Source of the DNA: Lysobacterales bacterium
GTDB lineage: Bacteria > Pseudomonadota > Gammaproteobacteria > Xanthomonadales > SZUA-5
Assembly (NCBI GenBank): GCA_022844165.1
Contig: JALHMH010000044.1
Span: 1-36,939 of the forward strand
Direction: 5' to 3'
Length of the DNA stretch: 36,939 nucleotides
Below the pieces are notes generated by a model. It worked only from the letters and a program-made list of their open reading frames with translations, searched no databases and was not told the DNA's origin. Positions 7,372-15,951 of the stretch are shown in pieces (the first letter of the stretch is position 1; the number at the start of each line of letters is the position of its first letter). The position numbers and the translations under genes were made by a program.

Positions 7372-9042
7372 CTAATCGCCAGGTTTTTTCGTGCGTTCGC
7401 GAGCGCGGCGATCATCGGTGCGAATGGTCGTGGGTTTGGCACGCGGATTGCGCACGCCGGGTTTGGCGCCGGCGGGCGCGCCTTCGCGGCGACTGCCCGG
7501 CCCGGATTCGTCGCGGCGCTTGAATTCTCGCGGTGCTGCGCCGGGTTGCTCCGGTCGCGGTCGTCCTGCCGACGCCGGGCGATCGCCACGCGGTGGATAG
7601 GGTCGATCGCCTCGCGGTGCGGTATCTCGCGCAGCGTAAGGTGCTGGCTGTCGCGGTGCGGCGTCGCGGCTTGCGGATGGACGCGCACGCGCTGCGGCGT
7701 CACCGCGCGGGGAATCCGATCGTTCGCGGCGCTCGAACGGGCGCTTGCTGCGGTCTACGCCGTCTCGCTGAGCGGGTCGACTATCGCTGCGTGTCGTGCC
7801 GCGCGATTCGTATGGGCGATCGCGCGGCGTCGTGTCGCGGTTTGGCCGGTCGGCTGGCGCTGAGCTGCGGTACGGCCGATCGCCGGGCGCGCCTTGGCGC
7901 TTTTCGAATGGACGTTCGCCCCGCGGTGCGGCACTGCGAGCCGCGAATGGGCGTGCGCCCGAGGCGCCGTCGCGCCGAGCAGAGGTTGTTTCAGTGCGGA
8001 TGCCTTCGTACCGATGCGGCCCAGGGCGATCACCGCGACGGAAGTCACCACGGCCCGCGCCGCCGCGGTCGCCTGCTGGACTGTCGCGCCGTGGACCGCG
8101 CGAGCGGCTGCCACGTTCCGCGAAGCTCTCGTCCGCCTCACGTCGCCAGCCGGGTTTGTCGCCCGGGCGGCGTTCGCGGCGTTGGCCGCGGTCGAACTTG
8201 TGCGCGGCTTCGGCCGGCACGATGCGCAACTCAGTGCGCGACGTGACGGGCAGCTCGACGGACTTCAGCAATACTTCGATCTCTTCCGCGACCAGTTCGC
8301 GATACCAGCCGCGCTTTAAGTCCTTGCCCAGCTCGATGGGTCCGTAGCGAACGCGTTTCAAGCGACTGACTTCGGTGCCCACGGCTTCCCAGAGCCGGCG
8401 CACTTCGCGCTGCCGACCTTCGCGCAGCAGCACGCGATACCAGCGATTGCTGCCTTCGTTCTCGGTTTCGCTCAGTGCTTCAAGCTCTTCGAATTTTGCC
8501 GGACCGTCTTCAAGTACGACGCCATGCGTCAGTTGATGCGTGGCGCCAACGTCGATCTCGCCATGGACGCGGCACAAATACTCGCGATCGATCTCGCGGG
8601 ATGGATGCATCAGCCGATTGGCCAGTTCGCCGTCAGTGGTGAACAACAACAAGCCTGCGGTGTTCAGATCGAGCCGGCCGACCGCGATCCAACGCGCGCC
8701 TTTGAGCCGCGGCAGGCGATCGAACACGGTTGGACGTCCTTCCGGATCGTGCGCTGTGGTCACCTCGCCTTCGGGTTTGTTGTAGGCCAGCACGCGCGGG
8801 CCGGTGTGCGCTACGCCGCGGACAATAAAGCTGCGCCCGTCGATTTTGATGGTCTGGCCGTCCGCGAGGCTGTCGCCGATTTTTGCCGGTCGGTGATCGA
8901 CCTCAATCTCATTGCGCAGGATGCGTTCTTCAATCGAGCGCCGGGAACCGAGTCCGGCCTTCGATAGCAGCTTTTGCAGTCGTTCCGGACCGGCGGCCTC
9001 GGGCGAAGTGCGCCGCAGCGACAGGGTATTTTTCGGTTTCAT
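7372..9042 (-). CDS. rluB: 23S rRNA pseudouridine synthase RluB with a long basic tail
   Basis: This protein converts a uridine of 23S rRNA helix 80 (U2605 in E. coli) to pseudouridine, the known role of RluB. An S4 RNA-binding domain covers about residues 20-66 (LQKLLSKAGLGSRRSIEERI). The RsuA-type catalytic domain follows, with GRLDLNTAGLLLFT holding the catalytic Asp125. REGRQREVRRLWEAVG and LKRVRYGPIELG complete the family signature by about residue 235. From about residue 280 to 556 the protein is a disordered Arg/Asp/Pro/Gly/Ser-rich tail with many RGDRP- and DRPY-like tokens; family members often carry such a tail, but this one is about half of the protein. It is last in the yciO-scpA-scpB-rluB operon, its ATG overlapping the scpB stop (ATGA). 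Confidence 0.93.
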   Translation of the reverse strand: MKPKNTLSLRRTSPEAAGPERLQKLLSKAGLGSRRSIEERILRNEIEVDHRPAKIGDSLADGQTIKIDGRSFIVRGVAHTGPRVLAYNKPEGEVTTAHDPEGRPTVFDRLPRLKGARWIAVGRLDLNTAGLLLFTTDGELANRLMHPSREIDREYLCRVHGEIDVGATHQLTHGVVLEDGPAKFEELEALSETENEGSNRWYRVLLREGRQREVRRLWEAVGTEVSRLKRVRYGPIELGKDLKRGWYRELVAEEIEVLLKSVELPVTSRTELRIVPAEAAHKFDRGQRRERRPGDKPGWRREADESFAERGSRSRGPRRDSPAGDRGGAGRGDFRRGDRPGPHRYEGIRTETTSARRDGASGARPFAARSAAPRGERPFEKRQGAPGDRPYRSSAPADRPNRDTTPRDRPYESRGTTRSDSRPAQRDGVDRSKRPFERRERSDSPRGDAAARARPSASRDAAPRQPAPYAARDTAPRGDRPYPPRGDRPASAGRPRPEQPGAAPREFKRRDESGPGSRREGAPAGAKPGVRNPRAKPTTIRTDDRRARERTKKPGD

Positions 9043-9659
9043 TGTCGCGTCTCCGTCGATGGCACTGAGGATGCATCATCGCTCAATTGCGCCGGGATGT
9101 TCGTTTGCGATGGGAATTCGAACTCCGGCATCAAACTCTCCAGGTCGCGGATTTCAGCCAGGGTGGGCAGAGAATCGAGGTTCTTCAGCCCAAAGTAGTC
9201 GAGAAACGTGCGCGTGGTGCCATACAGCGCTGGTCGGCCAGGTACATCGCGGTGCCCAACGACACGCACCCACTCGCGCTCCTCCAGGGTCTTGATGATC
9301 TGTGTCGATACCACAACGCCGCGCACTGCCTCAATCTCGCCCCGCGTGATCGGCTGCCGATAGGCGATCAATGCCAGCGTTTCCAGCAGAGCACGCGAGT
9401 ACTTTTGGGTGCGTTCTGCCCAGAGCCGGGTCACATAGGCGTGGACATTGGTCCGGATCTGATAACGGAATCCGCTGGCGACCTCAACAAGCTCGATACC
9501 TCGGTCCGCGCATTCTGCGGCCAGCGTCTCAAGGGCTTGAGCCAGCTCTGTGTGCGTCGGCCGCTCTTGCTCCAAAAACAGTTGTTCGAGCTGCGCCAGC
9601 GACAGCGGCTGTTGGCTCGAGAGCAATGCGGCTTCGAGAATTTGTTTAAGCATCGCCAT
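9039..9659 (-). CDS. scpB: Segregation and condensation protein B
   Basis: ScpB forms, with ScpA and an SMC ATPase, a condensin-like complex that compacts and helps segregate the chromosome. The 206-residue protein shows the two winged-helix domains of the family: the first around LKQILEAALLSSQQPLSLAQL (residues 4-24) and the second around YSRALLETLALIAYRQPITR and EIEAVRGVVVSTQIIKTLEERE (about residues 87-131). VVGHRDVPGRPALYGTT and FLDYFGLKNLDSLP near the C-terminus are strongly diagnostic. Its start overlaps the end of scpA by 14 bases and its stop overlaps the rluB start, so all three are tightly coupled. No smc gene lies in the window. Confidence 0.95.
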   Translation of the reverse strand: MAMLKQILEAALLSSQQPLSLAQLEQLFLEQERPTHTELAQALETLAAECADRGIELVEVASGFRYQIRTNVHAYVTRLWAERTQKYSRALLETLALIAYRQPITRGEIEAVRGVVVSTQIIKTLEEREWVRVVGHRDVPGRPALYGTTRTFLDYFGLKNLDSLPTLAEIRDLESLMPEFEFPSQTNIPAQLSDDASSVPSTETRQ

Positions 9660-10494
9660 CTCCAGCGGTTTCTTCGTCCAGGCTCACGCGCGAGCGCACA
9701 TAGACAGGCGCCAGCGGACGCTCCTGGACGATTTCGATCAAGCCGGCTTTGGCGAGTTCGAGGATCGCAAGAAAGCTGACGACGACCCCCAGGCGGCCTT
9801 CGCCGACCGCGATCAATGAGGTGAACTCGCGAAACTCGCCGGCCGGCAGCATGGCCAGCAACTCGGACATTTTCTGACGGACCGAGAGCGGCTCGCGGCG
9901 CACCTGGTGACTGGTAAACAGGTCGGCTCGATTGAGCACGTCGCGGAACGCCAACAACAGCTCACGCAGATCCACAGCAGGGGGAATGAGTGTGGTTTTG
10001 CGTTCCGGCACGTAGGCTGCCGCTACGCTGGTATCGCGCTCCAGGCGGGGCAGGGCGTCGATGTCCTCGGCCGCCTTCTTGAAGCGTTCGTATTCCTGGA
10101 GTCGGCGGATCAGCTCGGCGCGCGGATCGGTTTCTTCGCCCTCGACGTCCGGCGGGCGCGGTAGCAGCAGACGCGATTTGATTTCCGCCAGGATCGCCGC
10201 CATCACCAGATACTCGGCGGCCAGTTCCAGTTTCAGGGACTGCATCAGCTCGATATAGCCGATGTACTGTTTTGTGATCGCTGCAATCGGTATGTCGAGG
10301 ATATCCAGATTCTGTCGGCGGATCAGATACAGCAACAGATCCAGCGGGCCCTCGAACGCATCGAGAATGACCTCCAGGGCGTCCGGCGGAATGTACAGGT
10401 CCTTAGGCAACTCGTAATACGGTTGCCCACGCACCACGGCGAACGGAATCTCGGATTGGCGAGCTTGTGCGGCCTCGGGCGTCGACTCAGTCAT
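9646..10494 (-). CDS. scpA: Segregation and condensation protein A
   Basis: The kleisin subunit that bridges SMC heads in the bacterial condensin complex. Diagnostic is the N-terminal kleisin helix FEGPLDLLLYLIRRQNLDIL, followed by DIPIAAITKQYIGYIELMQ and the ELAAEYLVMAAILAEIKSR helix. The C-terminal winged helix lies around VVSFLAILELAKAGLIEIVQ. I prefer the ATG at 10494 (MTESTPEA, 282 residues): it starts just after the yciO stop, with GGGAATG upstream. A start at 10518 would add eight residues and overlap yciO by 20 bases. It is the second gene of the minus-strand operon and overlaps scpB by 14 bases. Confidence 0.94.
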   Translation of the reverse strand: MTESTPEAAQARQSEIPFAVVRGQPYYELPKDLYIPPDALEVILDAFEGPLDLLLYLIRRQNLDILDIPIAAITKQYIGYIELMQSLKLELAAEYLVMAAILAEIKSRLLLPRPPDVEGEETDPRAELIRRLQEYERFKKAAEDIDALPRLERDTSVAAAYVPERKTTLIPPAVDLRELLLAFRDVLNRADLFTSHQVRREPLSVRQKMSELLAMLPAGEFREFTSLIAVGEGRLGVVVSFLAILELAKAGLIEIVQERPLAPVYVRSRVSLDEETAGDGDA

Positions 10495-10498
10495 GGTT

Positions 10499-11116
10499 TC
10501 ATTCCCAATCCACGACACCAGCGCCGCGCCGCAAAACTTCGAAGGGTTGGTCCAACAGCGATACGACAGTCGTCGGCGCGAGCAAGCACGGTCCCCCGTC
10601 GATGATCAGATCGACGAGGTCATCGATGGCGTCGACCAACTCGTCGATCTCCAGTCCGTACAAGTCTGTTTCCGGCAACAGCAGGCTGGACGACAACAGC
10701 GGTTCCCCCAAGGTTTCGATCAGACCCAATGCGATACGATGATCTGGAATACGCACGCCGATGGATCGGCGTTTTTCTGTCGCGACGCGCTTAGGTACCA
10801 GATTGCTGGCTGGCAGAATGAATGTGTATGGACCGGGCAGATGCGAGCGGAGCAGGCGGAAAGCGGCATCGTCCAGTCGCGTATATTGACCCACCTGGCG
10901 CAAGTCGCGACACGCCAGCGTGTAGTTGTGGCGTGCCTTCAGTTGCCGAATGCGCGCCACCCGCTCCATGGCTGTCTTGCTATCGAGCGTGAAGCCAAAT
11001 GCGTAACCCGAGTCGGTCGGGTAGGCGACCAGCTCTCCGGCGTGCAACGCCGCCACCGCCTGGTCGAGCAGGCGTTGTTGAGGCGAAAGCGGGTGAACGG
11101 ACAGGCGTTTGGCCAC
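10499..11116 (-). CDS. yciO: YciO, Sua5/YrdC-fold protein
   Basis: A 205-residue member of the Sua5/YrdC family, which makes threonylcarbamoyl-AMP for tRNA modification; the precise role of the YciO branch is less certain. It follows E. coli YciO closely in landmarks: VAYPTDSGYAFGF, RIRQLKARHNYTLACRDL, LPGPYTFILPAS, EKRRSIGVRIPDH, GEPLLSSSLLLP and PTTVVSLLDQPFEVLRRGAG. The SGYAFG motif, rather than the TYGLG of true TsaC, marks the YciO subgroup. The gene heads the scpA-scpB-rluB operon. The 191 bases between it and the divergent yciI probably contain promoters for both directions, though I cannot pick convincing boxes. Confidence 0.92.
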   Translation of the reverse strand: MAKRLSVHPLSPQQRLLDQAVAALHAGELVAYPTDSGYAFGFTLDSKTAMERVARIRQLKARHNYTLACRDLRQVGQYTRLDDAAFRLLRSHLPGPYTFILPASNLVPKRVATEKRRSIGVRIPDHRIALGLIETLGEPLLSSSLLLPETDLYGLEIDELVDAIDDLVDLIIDGGPCLLAPTTVVSLLDQPFEVLRRGAGVVDWE

Positions 11117-11307
11117 GGCCTTGCGGTTCGGTCAGCGGGGCGGCGGAGGATACGGGGTTTTGCCTGACTGGTGATTCGGCGGCTGCGAACATCGTGGCGC
11201 GGGCAGCCAACTCGCGGCGAATCGACCTGAACCGCCGCGCCTTCAAGTTTGAACTCAACTTGATCCCGAGCCAGTAGACTCCGCTATCTCCTCGAATCGC
11301 TCATTGT

Positions 11308-11601
11308 ATGCTCTTCATGCTACTCGGCCGGGATCGGCCCGATTCTTTGCATCGTCGCGCCACCGTGCGGCCGGCGCACCTGGCGCGAATAAAGACGCTC
11401 GCCGACGCCGGACGGATCATTGTCGCCGGGCCGCTGCCTGCCAGCGATCGAGCCGATGAAACAACGGTCACCGGAAGTTTGATCATTGCCGAATTCGAGT
11501 CGCAGGCGGCAGCCCGAGCTTGGTTTGAGTCCGATCCATACATGATGGAAGGCGTGTTCGAGTCGGTGACAGTCGAGCCGTTTCGGCAAGTACTGCCATG
11601 A
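11308..11601 (+). CDS. yciI: YciI family protein
   Basis: A small 97-residue ferredoxin-like-fold protein of the YCII family, whose biochemical role is not settled. The start MLFMLLGRDRPDSLHRR, the segment VRPAHLARIKTLADAGRIIV with the conserved His-Asp pair region (RPAHL), GPLPASD, GSLIIAEFES and WFESDPYMMEGVFESVTVEPF together match the whole family length, supporting the ATG at 11308 over the one at 11317. Its stop overlaps the bolA ATG. It opens a four-gene operon, divergent from yciO. Confidence 0.93.
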   Translation: MLFMLLGRDRPDSLHRRATVRPAHLARIKTLADAGRIIVAGPLPASDRADETTVTGSLIIAEFESQAAARAWFESDPYMMEGVFESVTVEPFRQVLP

Positions 11602-11894
11602 TTCCAGGTGCCGCTGCGCTGAATGAAGTCCGTGTTCAGGAGATTCGAAAGCGACTCGAATCGCTTGAGCCGCTGGCATTGGAGGTCATCGACGAGAGTG
11701 CTGCTCACCGCGGTCACGAAGGCGCCAGGGATGGCCGAGGCCATTTTCGGGTGCGCATTCGCAGCGCGAAATTTGATGGCATCCGGCCCTTGGTCCGACA
11801 TCGCTTAGTCTATGAGGCACTAGGGACATTGATGCAAACTGATATCCACGCGCTGGCCATTGAGGCCTGCGGTGCGAACGAGGAGTCAACATGA
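11598..11894 (+). CDS. bolA: BolA family protein
   Basis: BolA proteins pair with monothiol glutaredoxins to handle [2Fe-2S] clusters and also influence cell shape under stress. The 98 residues carry the hallmark features: ESAAHRGH with the conserved cluster-related His, HFRVRIRSAKFDG, and RHRLVYEALGTLMQTDIHAL, the FxGxxxxxRHRxVY helix with the near-invariant IHAL. Start and stop both overlap neighbours by ATGA, so it is coupled to yciI and to the parvulin gene. I cannot tell from sequence whether it acts as BolA or as an IbaG-like paralogue, though the loop length and GHEGARDGRGHF suit BolA. Confidence 0.93.
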   Translation: MIPGAAALNEVRVQEIRKRLESLEPLALEVIDESAAHRGHEGARDGRGHFRVRIRSAKFDGIRPLVRHRLVYEALGTLMQTDIHALAIEACGANEEST

Positions 11895-12685
11895 GAGTCT
11901 TTTGTGCTGCGCTGCTGTTGGCGCTGATTTCATGCGCTCGGAATGAGCCAGACGCGCCCAGTGGCGTGATTGCGTTGGCAGGAAGTCCCAGCGAGTTGAA
12001 GGTCAATGGCGAAGCAGTGCCCGAGATCATGATCGAGGCATTCGCGCGGCAGCGCGGCTGGGATGTGCGCGATCCAGGGCAGCGACAACAAGTGCTCGAC
12101 AGCGTCGCCGATCTGGTCGCGATGGCGCAGGCAGCACAAACCAGCGGGTTACTGGACGATGTCGCTGTCGCGGCGGAATTGGAGATCGAACGGCTGAATC
12201 GACTGAGCGGCGAGTTTGTGCGCCGGTCATCGGCGGAACCAACCGATCAGGAACTGCGCGCCGCCTATGAGCAGGAAGTTGCCAACAATGGCAGTGACGA
12301 ATTCCAGATCGCGCACATTTTGTTCGACAACCAGGCCGCGGCCGATGCGGCGTCGATCGCGCTCAGCACTGGCACGGCGTTCGATGATTTACTGGCCTCT
12401 TCGGTCGGACAAGTTGGCGTCAAGGATTCCAAAGATCTGGGCTGGGTCCGCAAGCCGCAGCTGCCGGCGCCGCTGGCCGAGGCACTGCAGGGCATGGTCG
12501 ATGGCGGTATATCTCCAGTTGTGCAAACCGAGTTCGGATTTCACGTGGCTTTGCTGCGCGCCAGGCGCCCCCTGCAGGCACCTTCGTTCGAGACGGTCCG
12601 CGACGGCATCAAAGCCACTCTACAGCGCAAACGTGCGCTCGATTTCGCGGCGACCATCAAGTCCAAAGCGAAAATCGAGAAATGA
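11891..12685 (+). CDS. Parvulin-type peptidyl-prolyl isomerase, probable lipoprotein
   Basis: A 264-residue exported foldase candidate. The N-terminus MRVFCAALLLALISCARNE ends in LISC, a lipobox that predicts acylation at Cys15 and membrane anchoring on the periplasmic side. Residues 30-130 form a helical SurA/PrsA-like chaperone region. The parvulin domain covers about 135-235, seen in QIAHILFDNQAAAD, the DLGWVRKPQLP loop, and VQTEFGFHVALLRARRP. The PAPLAEALQGMVDGGISPV stretch is the usual segment between them. It overlaps bolA and the downstream methyltransferase by ATGA. PpiC-type genes follow bolA in related bacteria, so the placement is probably ancestral. Confidence 0.9.
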   Translation: MRVFCAALLLALISCARNEPDAPSGVIALAGSPSELKVNGEAVPEIMIEAFARQRGWDVRDPGQRQQVLDSVADLVAMAQAAQTSGLLDDVAVAAELEIERLNRLSGEFVRRSSAEPTDQELRAAYEQEVANNGSDEFQIAHILFDNQAAADAASIALSTGTAFDDLLASSVGQVGVKDSKDLGWVRKPQLPAPLAEALQGMVDGGISPVVQTEFGFHVALLRARRPLQAPSFETVRDGIKATLQRKRALDFAATIKSKAKIEK

Positions 12686-13299
12686 CCGATCCCGGGCTAC
12701 ACCAGGCGTTTGCGCAGTGGCGTAGGGAAACCGGGCGCGGCTGGATGTTCTTTCGGCAATGGCTGCGTTCGCCCTTGAAGACCGCCTCTGTCGTACCGAG
12801 CAGCCCGCGTTTGGGTCGTGCGATGGCGATGGCGATCCCGGCAGGCGCTGAAAAGGTTGTTGAGTTGGGCGCCGGTACTGGCGCCATCACGCGCGCGTTG
12901 TTGCAGTATCGCGTGCGTCCCGAGAACCTGTTTATCGTGGAACTGAATCCAGAACTGCACGAGGAGCTGACTCGAACGTTTCCGCACAGTCCGGTCGTGT
13001 GCGGCGATGCGCGGCAATTGCCTGGGTTGCTTGAGAAGCATGCAGTTTTCGATGGTGCGGCCGATGCGGTGGTCAGCTCGCTGGGATTTCTGTCGATGCC
13101 GCCCGCATTGGTCGATGAAATCGTCGTGGCGATCTTTGCCGCGATGGGTCCGCAGGGCACGTTGATTCAGTTCACCTATGGTCCACGTTGTCCGATCTCG
13201 CGCACCACACGGCAGCGCCTGGGATTGCGCTCGCGGCGAGTGGGCTTTACCTGGCTCAACCTGCCGCCGGCATCGGTGTACGTATTGGAGCGGCGTTGA
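12682..13299 (+). CDS. SAM-dependent methyltransferase, phospholipid N-methyltransferase (PmtA) like
   Basis: A 205-residue class I methyltransferase. Motif I is VVELGAGTGAITRALL (about residues 57-72), followed by FIVELNPELHEEL where the acidic residue would bind the adenosyl ribose. The N-terminal FFRQWLRSPLKTASVVPSSPRLGRAMA is the membrane-approaching segment characteristic of PmtA and close relatives, which methylate phosphatidylethanolamine. The protein lacks motifs of rRNA dimethylases. It is last in the yciI operon (ATGA overlap). The exact lipid substrate is inferred from the family, not seen. Confidence 0.8.
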   Translation: MTDPGLHQAFAQWRRETGRGWMFFRQWLRSPLKTASVVPSSPRLGRAMAMAIPAGAEKVVELGAGTGAITRALLQYRVRPENLFIVELNPELHEELTRTFPHSPVVCGDARQLPGLLEKHAVFDGAADAVVSSLGFLSMPPALVDEIVVAIFAAMGPQGTLIQFTYGPRCPISRTTRQRLGLRSRRVGFTWLNLPPASVYVLERR

Positions 13300-13452
13300 G
13301 CCCATTGATCCTGCGGCCGCGATCTTCCTGTCTTTCCGCAAACTCGATCCGCTGGTCCCGGCTCTCAATTTCGCGCCAAAGCTGTCTGGTACAAGAGCGC
13401 CGTTTCCAGATCGGGGTGTGAACGGAACGTGGCGCGTGCCATTATGTTGCGC

Positions 13453-15948
13453 ATGACGGACGGGATGCCCCAGGTACCAGGCTACATACTCTCTCGCCAA
13501 CTCGGGCGAGGTGGAATGGCGACCGTCTATCTCGCAACTCAGCAGTCCGTCGACCGCGAAGTGGCGTTGAAGATCATGGCGCCGCAACTGTCGGCCGATC
13601 CCAGCTTCGGCGACCGCTTTTTGCGTGAAGCGCGTATCGCGGCAAAACTGCATCATCGCAATGTGGTCAGTATCTACGATGTTGGCGTGCACAACGGCGT
13701 GCACTACTGCGCAATGGAACATTTGCCAGGTGGTCCGGTCATGCGCCGAGGCGCACCGCCGCTCGCGCTAAAGCCGTCGGTGCGCTGCGTACGCGAAATC
13801 GCCCTGGCGCTGTCTTACGCGCACGAAAAAGGGTTCATCCACCGCGACGTCAAACCGGACAATATCCTGTTGCGTGAGGATGGGTCTTGCGTATTGAGCG
13901 ATTTTGGCATCGCGCGTGCGGCCGATTCGGGAACGGTCATGACCAAGACCGGTGCGGTGGTCGGAACGCCGCACTACATGAGCCCAGAACAATTACGCGG
14001 TAGAGCCATCGATGGTCGAGCCGATCTGTACAGTCTGGGCGTGGTCTTCTTTCAACTGCTGACGGGACGGGTGCCGTACGAAGCGAGTGACTCGTTGGCG
14101 ATCGGCATCATGCACATGACCGCGCCATTGCCGCAGCTGCCGCGCGAGTATCAGTCTTTCCAGACGGTGCTCGATTTGATGCTCGCCAAAGAGCCGGGCG
14201 ATCGTTTCCAGACCGGTGCGGAAATCGATCAAGCGCTGGAAAAGGTGCAGCGGCAACTGGAGGCCGGCGAGCTTGATACGCCTCCGCCGCGCCTGAGGCC
14301 CCTGGAGACGCGCAAGGAACCGACCATGCGCGCGCAGCGCGAGCGGTCTCTCGAAAACACAGGGAATGTGCGCACAGAACCACAGCTTGGGCGGATGGAC
14401 GATGTGCACCAGACGCCGCTGCGTGCCACTCCACGGCCGGCGCCCACTGTGAAAGGTCATGGGCTCGGCAAATGGATGGTATTGCTGATTCTGCTGGGTG
14501 GGGCTGCGGCGGCTTTTCATTACCAGGCGTATTGGTTGCCGCTGGCGCAGTCGTATTTTGCGCAACCGCCGCCTGGCGAAACCGAACTTGGCGAAGCGGC
14601 ACTGGCTGAAGGTCGGCTGTTGGGTAGTTCTGGCCAGGATGCGATGAGTTTCTTTGTCGCCGCGCTCATGTTGGATGAGGACGATAGCCGCGCGCGCATC
14701 GGATTGCGCAGTACGTTGGATCGCCTCTACGCTGAGTTAAGCGCGAATTCAGATCGGCGACGCATCGACGAAGTTGTACGCAGGCTGCGTGGTGTGCCCG
14801 GTGGCGCCGATTTGCGTGCTCGATTCGAGCAACTGATGGTTCAAGATGTCCCGCCACCGCCGGAGCCGCCACCACCGCCGCCGACAACAGAGGTGGGCGC
14901 GGCAGAATATGCGGCGGCGCAGCGTGCCGAGATTGCCGGCAATTTCGAAGGTGGAACCGGTGCGTTAGCGCTCTACGTGGCGGCCGCTCAGCTGGGTCGC
15001 GAAAACGCCGTTCGCGACGCGCAGCGCATCGCTGACCGATTGGCAGCGGATGCCGAGCGGGCTGTCACGGGTGGTGAACTTGATCGGGCGGAACGGCTGC
15101 TCCTGACGTTGACGACACACGCGCCATCTGCTGCAGGTGTCGGCGAACTGACGCAAGCCCTGGCGCGTGAGAGACTGGTCGCAGAACGACGCGCGCAAGT
15201 GCCGGCGTTGCTGCGCGAGGCGCAAGCTTTGGCAAGACGCGAAAGATGGGTCGAGCCCAACGGCGCGAGTGCCGCGGACAAATATCTGGAAGCGTTGAAA
15301 ATCGACCCAGCCAACGATGACGCGCGTCTGGGCCTGGATGCAGCGGTGGCTGAAGCTTTGTTGCAGGTGCAGGCCGCGCTCAACAGCCGGCAGATCGAGC
15401 GTGCCCAGCGCCTGGCGAAGCGAGTTCAAGCCTTGGCGCCCAAAACCGCCGGGTTGAGCGATGCGAAAATACGGATCGATGCCGCGGTCGAGGCGGCAAA
15501 GGGGCCGACGCCCCAACAGAAGGCCGACCACGATCGGTTGATACGCGAAGGCGAAATCGCGCTGTCCACGGGCCAGCTCGTCGAACCGCCTGGCGATTCG
15601 GCATTCGACAAGTTTCGCGGCGCGATGTCGTTCGATCGCAACAGCGAAGACGTGCGCGCTGGCATGGAGGCGCTGGCCCAGGCACTAAAAAATCGCATCG
15701 ATGAAGCCATTGAAGCGGGTCGCCCAACACGTGCGCATGGCGATCTGGATGCCCTGCAATCGGTCGACGCGCGAGACCGTGAGATCGAGTCGATTAAGCG
15801 ACGTATCGCGAAGGCATACGCCGACCTCGGCCAGCGGCAACTGGACAGCGGCAATGTCGACAACGCTAGAAGCTCCCTGATTGAAGCCCGGAAGCTCGAT
15901 AGCGCCGGCGTGGAGGTTGGGCAATTGCGCGAACGGTTGGGAATGTGA
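13453..15948 (+). CDS. Transmembrane Ser/Thr protein kinase with four C-terminal repeats
   Basis: Residues 9-270 are a complete Hanks-type kinase domain: GRGGMATVY glycine loop, Lys40 in VALKIM, HRDVKPDN with catalytic Asp132, DFG at 150, and GTPHYMSPEQ in the activation segment. A basic/Pro juxtamembrane linker leads to one membrane helix (about 341-361, WMVLLILLGGAAAAF). A Pro run (PPPPEPPPPPP, about 466-476) and four related helical repeats of about 95 residues follow and should lie in the periplasm; no PASTA domain is present. The best repeat copies read ADKYLEALKIDPANDDARLGL and FDKFRGAMSFDRN. Start choice is uncertain: GTG 13429, ATG 13444, 13453 and 13465 are all in frame and none has a strong ribosome site. 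A dienelactone hydrolase gene begins three bases after the stop. Confidence 0.9.
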   Translation: MTDGMPQVPGYILSRQLGRGGMATVYLATQQSVDREVALKIMAPQLSADPSFGDRFLREARIAAKLHHRNVVSIYDVGVHNGVHYCAMEHLPGGPVMRRGAPPLALKPSVRCVREIALALSYAHEKGFIHRDVKPDNILLREDGSCVLSDFGIARAADSGTVMTKTGAVVGTPHYMSPEQLRGRAIDGRADLYSLGVVFFQLLTGRVPYEASDSLAIGIMHMTAPLPQLPREYQSFQTVLDLMLAKEPGDRFQTGAEIDQALEKVQRQLEAGELDTPPPRLRPLETRKEPTMRAQRERSLENTGNVRTEPQLGRMDDVHQTPLRATPRPAPTVKGHGLGKWMVLLILLGGAAAAFHYQAYWLPLAQSYFAQPPPGETELGEAALAEGRLLGSSGQDAMSFFVAALMLDEDDSRARIGLRSTLDRLYAELSANSDRRRIDEVVRRLRGVPGGADLRARFEQLMVQDVPPPPEPPPPPPTTEVGAAEYAAAQRAEIAGNFEGGTGALALYVAAAQLGRENAVRDAQRIADRLAADAERAVTGGELDRAERLLLTLTTHAPSAAGVGELTQALARERLVAERRAQVPALLREAQALARRERWVEPNGASAADKYLEALKIDPANDDARLGLDAAVAEALLQVQAALNSRQIERAQRLAKRVQALAPKTAGLSDAKIRIDAAVEAAKGPTPQQKADHDRLIREGEIALSTGQLVEPPGDSAFDKFRGAMSFDRNSEDVRAGMEALAQALKNRIDEAIEAGRPTRAHGDLDALQSVDARDREIESIKRRIAKAYADLGQRQLDSGNVDNARSSLIEARKLDSAGVEVGQLRERLGM

Positions 15949-15951
15949 GCG

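Noticed and set aside
7533..8246. 237-residue plus-strand open frame opposite rluB
   Set aside because: It is the complement of the low-complexity rluB tail; the composition (Arg/Cys/Ala) and lack of domain mark it as spurious.
12697..13722. 341-residue minus-strand open frame
   Set aside because: It lies opposite the methyltransferase and the kinase N-terminus, both with clear motifs, and shows no recognisable domain.
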